50,189 nt of DNA. Origin: a virus. Location of the stretch: the IMG/VR virus record IMGVR_UViG_3300032265_003847, positions 1 to 50,189 of that record. One strand, given 5' to 3'. The translations under genes were made by a program, and so were the position numbers. The stretch's first letter is position 1, and each line of letters begins with the position of its first letter. Under the pieces are notes generated by a model that saw only the letters and a list, made by a program, of their open reading frames with translations, was not told the origin of the DNA and searched no databases. Positions 1 to 9,129 of this stretch are shown in pieces.

Positions 1-2330
1 AAATAAAGTTCCTCCGCTTCTTATTGCAACAGCATGTGTTGCTCCAGAACTAATACTAGTCCAACTACTACTTCCTATTTGAACAGGACTTGATTTGTTT
101 ACTGTGGTTCCATCTCCAAGAATTCCAGAAGTATTTGCTCCCCAAGTAAATAAAGTTCCTCCACTTCTTATCGCAACAGCATGATTTCCTATTCCAGCAC
201 TAACGTTCGTCCAGCTACTACTTCCTATTTGAACAGGACTTGATTTATTTACTGTTGTGTTATCTCCAAGCTGTCCGGAGCTATTTAGCCCCCAAGCAAA
301 CAATAAATTATCACTTCTTATCGCAACAGCATGTGATACTCCAGCACTAACGCTAGTCCAACTACTACTTCCTATTTGCACAGGACTTGATTTATTTACT
401 GTTGTTCCATCTCCAAGACCCGGCGATACCCCAGAAGCATTATTGCCCCAAGCAAATAACAAATTGTCACTTCTTATTGCAAAACTAGATCCTCCAGCAC
501 TAATACTAGTCCAACTACTACTTCCTATTTGCACAGGACTTGATTTATTTACTGTTGTTCCGTCGCCAAGTTGCCCTAAATTATTTGGTCCCCAAGTAAA
601 TAAAGTGCCTCCACTTCTTATTGCTGCAACTGCTGCTGCTCTGATGCTGACACTGGTCCAGCTACTACTTCCTATTTGAATAGGACTTGATCTAGATATT
701 GTTGTTCCGTCTCCAAGAATTCCAGAAGTATTTGCTCCCCAAGTAAATAATAAATTATCACTCCTTATGGCTAAGGTAGCACCTCCTGCGGCATTAATTA
801 TTGTCCAACTATCGCTTCCAACAAAATCTGGGAAGGATGGTCCTAAATTATTTACCTGACCGTATGTACTATTTCCCCAAGCAAATAAAATATTATCACT
901 TCTTGCTGCGATAGTGTGATTGCCGCCAGAACTAATACCAGTCCAACTACTACTTCCTATCTGTACTGGACTAGATTTATTTATAAAAGTGTAATCTCCA
1001 AGTTGCCCAGAACTATTTAATCCCCAAGAGAATAAGGCTCCTCCGCTTCTTATCGCAACAGCATGGGTTGCTCCAGCACTAACGCTAGTCCAACTACTAT
1101 TTCCTATTTGAACAGGACTTGATTTATTTACTGTGGTCCCGTCGCCAAGTTGACCGGAGCTATTCAATCCCCATGTAAATAATAAATTATCACTTCTTAT
1201 TGCCAATGTGTGATCTATTCCATTGCTTACATTGATCCACACATTATTTCCAACCTCACAAGGAATATTCAAGCTTCTGTCTACTTGTCCATATTTACTA
1301 TCTCCCCAGGCAAATAACAAATTATCACTTCTTATAGCAGAATTATGAGCAGAGCCAGCATCAACGCTAGTCCAACTATTACTTCCTATTTGCACAGGAC
1401 TTGATTTATTTATAAAAGTAGAATCGCCAATTTGTCCAGAACTGTTTAGTCCCCACGCAAACAATAAATTATCACTTCTTATTGCAACAACATGGGTTGC
1501 TCCAGCACTAACACTAGTCCAACTGCTACTTCCTATTTGCACAGGGCTTGATTTGTTTACTGTGGTTCCATCTCCAAGTTGTCCTTGAGTATTTCCACCC
1601 CAGGCAAATAATAAATTATTACTATTTATAGCGGCTGTATGGCTGTTTCCAGCACTCACACTTACCCAACTATTATTATCGATAGGAGTCGGTTCAATTG
1701 TAGTTAAATTTACCTGTCCGTATCTGCTATCTCCCCATGCAAATAATAAATTATCGCTTCTTATAGCTGCTGAGTGGTATGCTCCGGCACTAACGCTGGT
1801 CCAACTGCTGCTTCCTATCTGAACAGGACTTGATTTGTTTACAAAAGTATAATCCCCCAGTTGTCCTAAACTATTGCCTCCCCATGCGAATAATTTATTG
1901 TCATTTCTAACCGCTAGTGTGTGAGATCTCCCAGCACTAACATTAATCCAGCTATTACTGTCTATAGGGACTGGTATAATTGTGTGAGTATTTACTTGCC
2001 CGTAATTACTATTCCCCCAAGCAAACAATAAATTATTACTTTGTATGGCGGAGCTATGAGAGCTTCCAGCACTTACACTGGTCCAACTATTGCTTCCTAT
2101 TTGGACCGGACTTGATTTGCTTATAAAAGTAGAGTCTCCAAGTTGTCCAGAACTATTGAGTCCCCAAGCAAATAATTTATAATCGTTTCTTACAGCCAAC
2201 GTGTGCAATCCGCCAGAACTAATGCTAACCCAGCTATTGCTTCCTATGATGTTTGGGGAAATGTCATTAATATATTTTTCCAACACTCCGTATTTGCCGC
2301 TATCTCCCCACCCGTACAAAAGATTTGCCG
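1..2330. repeat. Long tandem repeat array (~150-bp unit) coding for RCC1 repeats
   Basis: A unit of about 135-156 bp recurs about 16 times. Blocks such as cctatttgaacaggacttga and gcaaataataaattatcact return almost unchanged roughly every 150 bp. Two unit classes are mixed: a long one carrying the SSPVQIG segment and a shorter one reading YGQVN. High DNA identity between units, not only protein similarity, suggests recent expansion or gene conversion. Confidence 0.85.
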
Positions 2331-2379
2331 TGCTTGTAGCCGTTCCTGCTCGTAGTAATAATGATTCAAATAAAAGCAT
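1..2379 (-). CDS. RCC1-repeat (beta-propeller) protein, 3' end outside window
   Basis: An open reading frame of 793 codons starts at ATG 2377-2379 and is still open at base 1, so the C-terminus is missing. After about 20 residues it consists of some 16 tandem repeats of 45-52 residues of the form FAWG-x-NSSGQLGD-x-T, then SSPVQIGSSSWTSVSAG, then H-x-x-AIRSDNLL. This is the RCC1 / alpha-tubulin-suppressor repeat, which folds into seven-bladed propellers; 16 repeats would give more than two. There is no signal peptide and no clear Shine-Dalgarno. It lies 55 bases downstream of the glycan cassette on the same strand and may be its last gene. Phage RCC1-repeat proteins are probably surface or adhesion proteins; that role is inference. 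It is absent from simple complete-ORF searches because no stop lies in the window. Confidence 0.85.
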   Translation of the reverse strand, partial: MLLFESLLLRAGTATSTANLLYGWGDSGKYGVLEKYINDISPNIIGSNSWVSISSGGLHTLAVRNDYKLFAWGLNSSGQLGDSTFISKSSPVQIGSNSWTSVSAGSSHSSAIQSNNLLFAWGNSNYGQVNTHTIIPVPIDSNSWINVSAGRSHTLAVRNDNKLFAWGGNSLGQLGDYTFVNKSSPVQIGSSSWTSVSAGAYHSAAIRSDNLLFAWGDSRYGQVNLTTIEPTPIDNNSWVSVSAGNSHTAAINSNNLLFAWGGNTQGQLGDGTTVNKSSPVQIGSSSWTSVSAGATHVVAIRSDNLLFAWGLNSSGQIGDSTFINKSSPVQIGSNSWTSVDAGSAHNSAIRSDNLLFAWGDSKYGQVDRSLNIPCEVGNNVWINVSNGIDHTLAIRSDNLLFTWGLNSSGQLGDGTTVNKSSPVQIGNSSWTSVSAGATHAVAIRSGGALFSWGLNSSGQLGDYTFINKSSPVQIGSSSWTGISSGGNHTIAARSDNILFAWGNSTYGQVNNLGPSFPDFVGSDSWTIINAAGGATLAIRSDNLLFTWGANTSGILGDGTTISRSSPIQIGSSSWTSVSIRAAAVAAIRSGGTLFTWGPNNLGQLGDGTTVNKSSPVQIGSSSWTSISAGGSSFAIRSDNLLFAWGNNASGVSPGLGDGTTVNKSSPVQIGSSSWTSVSAGVSHAVAIRSDNLLFAWGLNSSGQLGDNTTVNKSSPVQIGSSSWTNVSAGIGNHAVAIRSGGTLFTWGANTSGILGDGTTVNKSSPVQIGSSSWTSISSGATHAVAIRSGGTLF

Positions 2380-2434
2380 TTTTTTTATTCTGTTTTAGAC
2401 AAAATATTTAGTATTTTGCCCATCTAAAATAAAA

Positions 2435-3043
2435 TTATTTTATTAGATTCTTAATTAAATCTTGGCATCTGCCTGGTTTATGGACCTTTACAAATATGTT
2501 GGTAGCTTCAACAACATTACTCATAGTATTTAATTTTATATTAAATTCTTTGCTTCCGAGCATGCCTTCATTTAATAAATCTTGCCAATAATTAACAACA
2601 TTAAATGTATAATCAAGAACTTCCAGGTCCATATCATTAAATATACCGAATGTTGCATCGCTAAGCTTTCCTAAAGTTTCAAAATTGACTTTTTGGTCAA
2701 ACATTCTAAATGTTTTTGGAGTTAAAGTTCTAATGTGTGTATAGTCATCATAAAAAAGATCGCATCTATGATGAGGAACAACGATACTCCATTCTGCTTG
2801 ATCTGAGCTTATTCTATACATTTCTTTAAGAATAGCAGTGAACTTTCTAGGGGATTCTCCCAGATGTTCTAAAATATTATTTGCAGTTATTTTATCAAAA
2901 AAATTATCTTCCCAAGGATAAGGAGTGTTTTCTAAATCTACAACTTCATCTGGGTTGCACCTGGGACTCATATCTACATTCCAGTGATCATTTAATTTAG
3001 CAAACCCACAACCCATGTTCAATTTCTTATGTTCTGGTGTCAT
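2435..3043 (-). CDS. Class I SAM-dependent methyltransferase (Methyltransf_11-like)
   Basis: The 202-residue product begins with a SAM-binding motif I (LNMGCGFAKL, residues 8-17). An acidic VDM follows as the end of beta-2, then the VVDLEN segment, and NILEHL (residues 56-61) as the post-motif found in Methyltransf_11 enzymes. Its start codon overlaps the stop of the upstream glycosyltransferase (ATGA), so the two are probably translationally coupled. The substrate cannot be read from the sequence; position at the end of a glycosyltransferase series suggests methylation of a sugar or sugar-bearing protein. Confidence 0.8.
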   Translation of the reverse strand: MTPEHKKLNMGCGFAKLNDHWNVDMSPRCNPDEVVDLENTPYPWEDNFFDKITANNILEHLGESPRKFTAILKEMYRISSDQAEWSIVVPHHRCDLFYDDYTHIRTLTPKTFRMFDQKVNFETLGKLSDATFGIFNDMDLEVLDYTFNVVNYWQDLLNEGMLGSKEFNIKLNTMSNVVEATNIFVKVHKPGRCQDLIKNLIK

Positions 3044-3843
3044 TCTTTTTGTTCCTTATACATGTTAAATAATTCTTGCCAATCTTTTACAAAAAAACTA
3101 ATATCTTTTTGACATCCAAGATGAACAGCCAAGGTTCCTAAAGGCATAAGCATTATGACTTCTGATTTTTGCCAAACATTACTTATGGTATTTCCTTCCC
3201 AAGCTCCTTGCTCTGTTCCTATTTTGTCTAACTTATCAAATTCTTCACTATATTTCTTGATCAAGCTTACAGGAACCATAAAACTTTCATGAGTAAACCA
3301 TGTTGTTCTATAATATCGGTCTGGTCCTGGCAACACCACGCATTTATCAACATATGTGCTATTAAACATATTTTGAGGATGGTAATACATTTGATTGAAA
3401 TCTTGTGGGAAAAGACCAATAATATTTCTTGGAAACAATTGTGAAAAATATTCCCAAGATTCTATCATTTTGAATATGCTATCAGGATAATGCAAATAAT
3501 CATCTTCAACCAAATAAACCAAATCTTCATCAGGTAAATTTTTTATATATTCATATTGAACTTTTACCGAATATCTTGATTTTTGCTTTGGATTAAGATT
3601 GTCTTCATCTCTAGGTTCTAGAAAATTAAAAGTAGCTTTTGGAGCTATTTCTTTTAGTTTATTTCTAGTTTCTTCTGTGCTGTTATCGTCAATTATATGA
3701 AGTTGAAATTTAGATATTTCTGGGTTTTCTATAGATTGAACTAGACTTTTTACGCATGCATAAATGCATTCGTCTTTAGGAACTATCCTATCTCCTTGAA
3801 TACTTTTTTTATCACAAGTTCTTAGTACTATATTTAATTTCAT
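3040..3843 (-). CDS. Glycosyltransferase-like protein (GT2/GT-A-like)
   Basis: The start is taken at the ATG overlapping the sulfotransferase stop (ATGA) rather than at an in-frame TTG 15 bases upstream, giving 267 residues. The N-terminus has the GT-A pattern: a first strand LNIVLRTCD, then LHIIDDNST (the nucleotide-binding DD), and later LVYLVEDDYLHYPD with an EDD that fits the metal-binding acidic motif. It resembles the N-terminal half of the two-domain gene at 5680-7098 (LQIIDDHS, VYFAQDDYMH), suggesting duplication within the cassette. Donor and acceptor are unknown. Confidence 0.7.
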   Translation of the reverse strand: MKLNIVLRTCDKKSIQGDRIVPKDECIYACVKSLVQSIENPEISKFQLHIIDDNSTEETRNKLKEIAPKATFNFLEPRDEDNLNPKQKSRYSVKVQYEYIKNLPDEDLVYLVEDDYLHYPDSIFKMIESWEYFSQLFPRNIIGLFPQDFNQMYYHPQNMFNSTYVDKCVVLPGPDRYYRTTWFTHESFMVPVSLIKKYSEEFDKLDKIGTEQGAWEGNTISNVWQKSEVIMLMPLGTLAVHLGCQKDISFFVKDWQELFNMYKEQKE

Positions 3844-4634
3844 ATCCACGCATCCCAAAAAATTTCTCTATTATACTGTTCGAACAAATTCAAACCAAGA
3901 TATTCAACGCAATTAACAGTGGTTTTATCTAATTTTGGTTTGATTTTATGAAGCCCAGGTAAACTATGACTCAAATCATTGTATTTTTCATTTTGTTCTA
4001 TGTGCTCATAGTCATGATCAAAACTTGGCAATTCAAAAAATTCATAAATACGCTTTGTTTGACTTTTCGGACTATTGCAAAATCTATTATAATCAATAAA
4101 TAACAATCTGTCTAAGTATCCCATTGTTATAGCATCTTTCATCATAGCGTGAGCTATTCCAAGAGGTCCGGCTGGTCCTGCATAATATAAGCATCTTCCT
4201 GCTATTGTAGCTCCATCTGCTCCCATTTCGGCTGGAAGCAAATGCATAGGATTATTTTTTCTAAGCTTTTCAAAGCTAGAAAGTATTTCTGCTGGGTTTC
4301 TTACTGGGCACAGTATCTTTACTTTCTCCCCCAGAACAGCTTCTAATAAAGGAATTCGGCTAATCCACATTCGGTCTTTATCAAAAATAATCGGCTTGTC
4401 TGTTCCTTCGTGATAGTTTTGTAAAATGCCACGTAAAACATTAGCCTTTGCTTTTTCATTAGAAAATTCTTTGTTGGCTTCGACATTATCCCAATTTGAA
4501 TATATGCTATTAAAGCAAACGGCTAATGAACTAACTGGCTCTGCATGAACTTGCGGATTTTGTCTCAAGATACATTGAATCATAGTAGATCCTGATCTTG
4601 GAAGTCCTGCGACAAAATACATTTTCTTCTTCAT
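3840..4634 (-). CDS. Sulfotransferase (PAPS-dependent family)
   Basis: The 264-residue product opens with FVAGLPRSGSTMIQ (residues 7-20), the 5'-phosphosulfate-binding loop of sulfotransferases. A typical 3'-phosphate-binding strand follows further on (ILCPVRNPAEILSS). The family moves sulfate from PAPS to hydroxyls of sugars or proteins. The start overlaps the upstream stop as TAATG. Within a glycosyltransferase series the likely acceptor is a phage-made glycan or tyrosine/sugar on a virion protein; this is inference. Sulfotransferases are uncommon in phages. Confidence 0.8.
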   Translation of the reverse strand: MKKKMYFVAGLPRSGSTMIQCILRQNPQVHAEPVSSLAVCFNSIYSNWDNVEANKEFSNEKAKANVLRGILQNYHEGTDKPIIFDKDRMWISRIPLLEAVLGEKVKILCPVRNPAEILSSFEKLRKNNPMHLLPAEMGADGATIAGRCLYYAGPAGPLGIAHAMMKDAITMGYLDRLLFIDYNRFCNSPKSQTKRIYEFFELPSFDHDYEHIEQNEKYNDLSHSLPGLHKIKPKLDKTTVNCVEYLGLNLFEQYNREIFWDAWI

Positions 4635-5674
4635 TAATTTTCCTTTTTTAAATTAAATTTTTCTACTAAACAATTTTCAACTTCTTCAAAAGTTTCGTCC
4701 CAATTGCTGAATTGTTTTTGTCTGAATACTCTAGTGGTTTCAGGATACCATGGACTATGTTGATCTCCACAAGCCCAAACATGATATGGAAGTATTGGAA
4801 CAATTACCCATGTTGGAAGACCCATTGCAGCACTAAGATGTGCTACGCTTGTACAGCTAGTAATCAATAGGTCAAGATTCATAAGGGCAGCACAGGTATC
4901 TTCCCAACTTATTAATATATGTTGCAAGTCATTTATACCCTCGGGCAATTCTCTTGTATCTGTGTCTCTTTGAAAACTATACAGGCTTATTTGATCTTTA
5001 TACTTAGAAAGATTTATTAATTTTTCTGGTGGAAATATTCTAAATTGCTGGTGTTCGAATAATGGACTTCCGCTCCATCTTATTCCTATTTTTGGCTTAT
5101 CTCCTTTTATTATTTCTTTCCACAAAGGTATGCTTAATGGATTTGCAAATATGTAAGGTTCTCTAGGCAGCGTTTCAAATGTGTGACCAAAAATCCAACT
5201 TGTGCTAAATCCAGGTATCCAGTAATCGTGTCTTGTTGATGATACTTGACGAATAGTAATACATTCACTAACTCCGGGACACCTAGAAAATATGCCATGA
5301 AGTCTAGGATCACAGCATAATATGCATTTTGCTCCTCTTTTAACAATTTCTTTGGCTGATCTTGCATAAATCATCTGATCGCCAAAACCACCTTCTAAAT
5401 TTATTATAACAACTTTGTTTTCAAGACTGTCTTCTTGATTCCATATTGGTTTTTTAGACGCAATCTTGCTATCTCCATAAACATTTAAAAACCTTCCACA
5501 TTCAAGATTTTTAAAACCACCTTGCAAGTCGCCTTGATTTATTAAAAACCAACCTCTGTTAAAACAGTGTCTATAATCATTAGGGTTATCTGCTTCCATT
5601 TTTTCGCTCAATTTCCAAGCCTCCTCAAATCTTCCTCGTATCATTAAATTTAATTGTTGGTCTATCGGGTGCAT
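4634..5674 (-). CDS. TPR-linked GT9-like glycosyltransferase
   Basis: In this 346-residue protein, residues 1-60 form a tetratricopeptide-like region (GRFEEAWKLSEKMEADNP, then HCFNRGWFLINQGDLQGGF). The remainder resembles GT-B transferases of the GT9 / TPR-transferase type. Recognisable parts are an NLEGGFGDQMIYARSAKEI strand-loop-helix, KIGIRWSGSP, and a C-terminal donor-site block TSCTSVAHLSAAMGLPTWV followed by SPWYP. There is no Shine-Dalgarno, and the gap to the upstream stop is 5 bases. The sugar is unknown. Confidence 0.7.
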   Translation of the reverse strand: MHPIDQQLNLMIRGRFEEAWKLSEKMEADNPNDYRHCFNRGWFLINQGDLQGGFKNLECGRFLNVYGDSKIASKKPIWNQEDSLENKVVIINLEGGFGDQMIYARSAKEIVKRGAKCILCCDPRLHGIFSRCPGVSECITIRQVSSTRHDYWIPGFSTSWIFGHTFETLPREPYIFANPLSIPLWKEIIKGDKPKIGIRWSGSPLFEHQQFRIFPPEKLINLSKYKDQISLYSFQRDTDTRELPEGINDLQHILISWEDTCAALMNLDLLITSCTSVAHLSAAMGLPTWVIVPILPYHVWACGDQHSPWYPETTRVFRQKQFSNWDETFEEVENCLVEKFNLKKEN

Positions 5675-5679
5675 ATTTA

Positions 5680-7098
5680 TTAAAGTAAATAACTAGAAAT
5701 TTTACTTCCATAATAGGATTCTAAACTCTTTTCTATAAGAGTACAATTTTCTAAATTTCCTAAAACTGCGACTATATCAAAATTAACTGTATAGACCTTA
5801 TTTGAAAATTTACAAAAGTCTAAAACTTGCTTCATAAGCTTTGGAGTAAACCCAATTTTATGCATCATTCCATTCACTCCAGATTTAGTAAATTCTCTAT
5901 GCCCGTATATAATGTCTAAACTTGTTATAGGTCCGCAAGGACTTTCATATAAAGTTTCATTTATATCATTTTTAATATAATCTGCTGTTTTAACTAAATT
6001 TGGAACCATAATAATTCCAACTCCGTCATCTTTTAATATTCTTTTAATTTCTGAAAACGCAACTGGAAGTTCGTGCCAAAAAATATGTTCAATAATATGA
6101 CTAGCCCAAACGCTATCCAAGCTTTTTGAAGGAATGTTACTCATATCTGTTACACTTGCTACTATATCTGGATTTGATTCTTTACAAATATCTAATTTTA
6201 TTTCTTTATAATTTTTAAAATAATCAAATTCTAATTTTGCTTTGTTTGCTCCAATATTTAAAAACTTTTTATCATTTTCTTCAAACAAACTTTCAACATT
6301 GTTTTCTTTATCTCCTAAAGAGTCCCAAAGCGGAATATAATCTACAAACGGATCTTTTTCTGTTTCATATTGCATATGAAAAGCGAGGCTTGGAATTGGA
6401 CTAAACAAACAATATTCTCTTTGTTGAAAAAGTTTATTTATAGTGTCGTCTTCCATTTTATTATCTATTTTATGACAGCCCATAGCATAAAATAAATCAA
6501 ATTCTTTATTTAAAACAGAATGGTGAACCATAAAAGAAAATGCTGTGGCGTAGTTTTGTCTCCAATGTCTTTTTTTGCCATGTACAATTCTCACAGGATG
6601 TAGATTTACATCTGCGTATCTGTACGGGTCATTGAATGGATATATGCATAGAGGTTTATCTAATTTAGCAGACCATTGGTAGAAAAATTCTACCATTTCC
6701 TCTATTGCATTTGCTTCATGCATATAATCATCTTGAGCAAAATAGACTAATTCTTTTCCATAATCTCTTCCATATTGATAGCAGGCTAGCATGCTTGCAG
6801 ATATTCCATTTTTATTTAAATTTGTAAGACCAACTTTAAAAAGACATTTATCTATATCTTTTTTTAATAATTTTAAATAATCTTCATCACTATGATCATC
6901 AATTATTTGAAGTTCAATTTCAAAATTTGGAGCGACTTTATAAAAATTATTTAAAGTGTTGATTAAACTTCGGACGCATCTTTTTGAAGTCTCTAGCTTA
7001 CTCGCACCTGTATATCTTTTCTGTTCTGAAGATACATAGCCTTCATAAACATGATTATCGCCTTTTGAATGAGTTTGCAAAACAACTAATAAATTCAT
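5680..7098 (-). CDS. Bifunctional glycosyltransferase (GT-A) - SAM methyltransferase
   Basis: This 472-residue protein has two domains. Residues 1-265 are GT-A-like: LQIIDDHSDE near 64-73 and YFAQDDYMH near 119-127 as the acidic metal motif. Residues 275-440 are a methyltransferase: FLNIGANKAKL (279-289), LDICKES, and a WASHIIEHI segment typical of Methyltransf_11. Fusion suggests that transfer and methylation act on the same glycan. The start overlaps the preceding stop (ATGA). Substrates are unknown. Confidence 0.72.
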   Translation of the reverse strand: MNLLVVLQTHSKGDNHVYEGYVSSEQKRYTGASKLETSKRCVRSLINTLNNFYKVAPNFEIELQIIDDHSDEDYLKLLKKDIDKCLFKVGLTNLNKNGISASMLACYQYGRDYGKELVYFAQDDYMHEANAIEEMVEFFYQWSAKLDKPLCIYPFNDPYRYADVNLHPVRIVHGKKRHWRQNYATAFSFMVHHSVLNKEFDLFYAMGCHKIDNKMEDDTINKLFQQREYCLFSPIPSLAFHMQYETEKDPFVDYIPLWDSLGDKENNVESLFEENDKKFLNIGANKAKLEFDYFKNYKEIKLDICKESNPDIVASVTDMSNIPSKSLDSVWASHIIEHIFWHELPVAFSEIKRILKDDGVGIIMVPNLVKTADYIKNDINETLYESPCGPITSLDIIYGHREFTKSGVNGMMHKIGFTPKLMKQVLDFCKFSNKVYTVNFDIVAVLGNLENCTLIEKSLESYYGSKISSYLL

Positions 7099-8345
7099 AT
7101 TTTCTCAAAAATTAATAAGGTGTTTCTGAACCAATAACAATCATCTTCAATCACACTTCTTGCATTAGATGTTTCGCTAGATAAAAATTTAAAACTTTTT
7201 TGCTCTAAAATGGTTATTACTTCTTTATTTTCTAAACAATTAACGTGACCATGTCCAGGCTGATCTGGCACAGCCCAAGATAATATAAGATATTTTTTAC
7301 AATTATTTGAAATATTATTTATGTAAACATCCATGTATTGTAGTGGAATATGTTCTCCAACTTCTAATGATATAATATTTCCTTTTATAGGCAAATCAAT
7401 AGGAATTGTTAGATCATGTTTTTTAATATCTTCAAAAACTTTTTTATCAGGAATTTCTGCTTCGTATCCGGTTAATTTATCGAATCCATTTTCTTTTAAT
7501 TTTTCCAGATAATTTCCAAGTCCACATCCAAAATCATAAATTTGCACATCTATTTGATTTTTACTTTTTAGAAAATTGTAAATCCAACATGCCAACTCTG
7601 GACTGTGTGCGTGATGATCATGAGCAGTCTTTCCATTCCAATAACCGGTATCTGATATATCGGTTACTTTTATATTATCAATTCTTGTTGTTTTATAGTT
7701 GTGTTCTGCTCTTTTTTCTATAGTTGTTTCGCTTTGTCCGTCAAAAGCATAACCTCCAGCTTGATGCATTGGAAAAATATCGGCTCTTATAAACTTATCG
7801 GCAGATGTGTGCAATCCATATTTTATTGCGTGTGATAATAGATTTTTTGCTACTGCCGGATCTATTGCGTATGCATGAGTTCTTAATATAAAATGATTAT
7901 TAGGACCATCTGTTCCGTGTGGAGGTGTTGGATACATTTTCCAACCATTAACTTGTTCAGCACATCCCAAATAAGAAATAGAATTATACATTCCATGGTT
8001 TAAGTAAGGCTGAACCATGACAGCGTCATGCTCTAGAATTACTATTGGCTTGTCTATTAGCGTACACTTTGCCCAAAGACTTATATGAGATAATAAACAA
8101 CAAACTTCTTGTTTTGTTAGATGGTGATTAGTTATTTTAATCATATCCATAATTAAATTATGGCTACTTGGAAATATTATTTCTTCTCCTGTGCCGTCGT
8201 AAGCATCCCATAATTCGAAGGGCATCCCTACTTTTTCACAACTTTCACAACATCTTTTTGCTAAATTTTCAGATAGTTCATGATTTTTAATTCTTATTAT
8301 ATAAGCTTTGTCTACTGATGTGTCATATGTGTAGAACAATCCCAT
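7095..8345 (-). CDS. Bifunctional GT25-like glycosyltransferase - methyltransferase
   Basis: This is a 416-residue protein. Residues 10-210 follow the GT25 (LPS/procollagen-type) layout: AYIIRIKNHELSENLAKRC, then FELWDAYDG, LLSHISLW and VILEHDAVM, where EHD (105-107) is the acidic motif, and later THAYAIDPAVAKNL. Residues 262-416 are a class I methyltransferase with IYDFGCGLGNYLE (267-279) and an LEVGEHIP segment. It is the second glycosyltransferase-methyltransferase fusion in a row. The start lies one base after the upstream stop. Confidence 0.72.
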   Translation of the reverse strand: MGLFYTYDTSVDKAYIIRIKNHELSENLAKRCCESCEKVGMPFELWDAYDGTGEEIIFPSSHNLIMDMIKITNHHLTKQEVCCLLSHISLWAKCTLIDKPIVILEHDAVMVQPYLNHGMYNSISYLGCAEQVNGWKMYPTPPHGTDGPNNHFILRTHAYAIDPAVAKNLLSHAIKYGLHTSADKFIRADIFPMHQAGGYAFDGQSETTIEKRAEHNYKTTRIDNIKVTDISDTGYWNGKTAHDHHAHSPELACWIYNFLKSKNQIDVQIYDFGCGLGNYLEKLKENGFDKLTGYEAEIPDKKVFEDIKKHDLTIPIDLPIKGNIISLEVGEHIPLQYMDVYINNISNNCKKYLILSWAVPDQPGHGHVNCLENKEVITILEQKSFKFLSSETSNARSVIEDDCYWFRNTLLIFEKI

Positions 8346-8346
8346 T

Positions 8347-9129
8347 TCAAAATCCTAAATTTTTACTTCTTACAAAATTTAAATCATAAGTTGTATGCCC
8401 GATATCACAATCTTTATTAAATGGTTTTTCATAAGGAGCACACATTCTCCAATGATCGCCCCATTTTTTATGCAAATATTCAATATTGCTATTGTTACTA
8501 AAATCTAACTTTTCTTTTAAACCAGGTTCAGACTTTTGAGTCTGACTTCCTTCTTTGTAATATTCGTTTTTATTTCCAAGTCCATGATAATAATTAGAAT
8601 TTAATTGAGTTATTTTTTTAATTGGCTTGTTAACAAATCTCATGATGTAATCACTATCTTCTGTGTATGCGGGATACAAATTTTCATCAAACAGTCCATA
8701 ATTTTGGACTACAAAATCTCTCATTAAAAATAAATCCCAACTTCCAATATTAAAATCTCCACTATGACCATGGACCATACCAACCTCAGAATCATTCTCT
8801 ATAGAATTAACCATCTCGTTTAAAAAGCCAATACTAAATGCAATATCATCATTGCAAATAATCCAATAAGGAGATTTCATATAACATTTTATAATTAAAT
8901 TCCAAGCACCCCCTACGCCAATATTGGCAGGCATATGACAAACAGTTATTTTGTCAACAAATTTATGTTTTAATTTACATAAATTATCTAATTCTTCATT
9001 TAATTCTCCTCTACCATTATTATTTATAATTATAAAATTTTCTGTTGGGTAATCTATACTCATTAATAGTCTGTTGACCCAATAAGAGCTATTGACTACT
9101 GCTGTTCCTATAACAGGTATCTTATTCAT
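8347..9129 (-). CDS. Family 2-like glycosyltransferase
   Basis: The 260-residue product fits the GT-A fold of family 2. It has an N-terminal strand IPVIGTAVVNSSYWVNRLL, IIINNNGRGE as the nucleotide-binding turn, NIGVGGAWNLIIK (the ANxGxxxAxN-type helix), and YWIICNDDIAFSIGF, whose NDD is the metal-binding motif. A later acidic cluster (AYTEDSDYIMR) fits the catalytic base region. It overlaps the upstream gene by 8 bases and has an upstream GAGGA ribosome-binding site. Confidence 0.78.
   Translation of the reverse strand: MNKIPVIGTAVVNSSYWVNRLLMSIDYPTENFIIINNNGRGELNEELDNLCKLKHKFVDKITVCHMPANIGVGGAWNLIIKCYMKSPYWIICNDDIAFSIGFLNEMVNSIENDSEVGMVHGHSGDFNIGSWDLFLMRDFVVQNYGLFDENLYPAYTEDSDYIMRFVNKPIKKITQLNSNYYHGLGNKNEYYKEGSQTQKSEPGLKEKLDFSNNSNIEYLHKKWGDHWRMCAPYEKPFNKDCDIGHTTYDLNFVRSKNLGF

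Noticed and set aside
257-679. Plus-strand frame with repeated LLPICTGLDLF blocks
   Set aside because: It is the antisense reading of the RCC1 repeats; the minus frame is open over the whole 2.4 kb and gives a known fold.
1-2330. CRISPR-like array
   Set aside because: The repeat unit is about 150 bp, coding, with no short conserved repeat and unique spacers; no cas genes are near.
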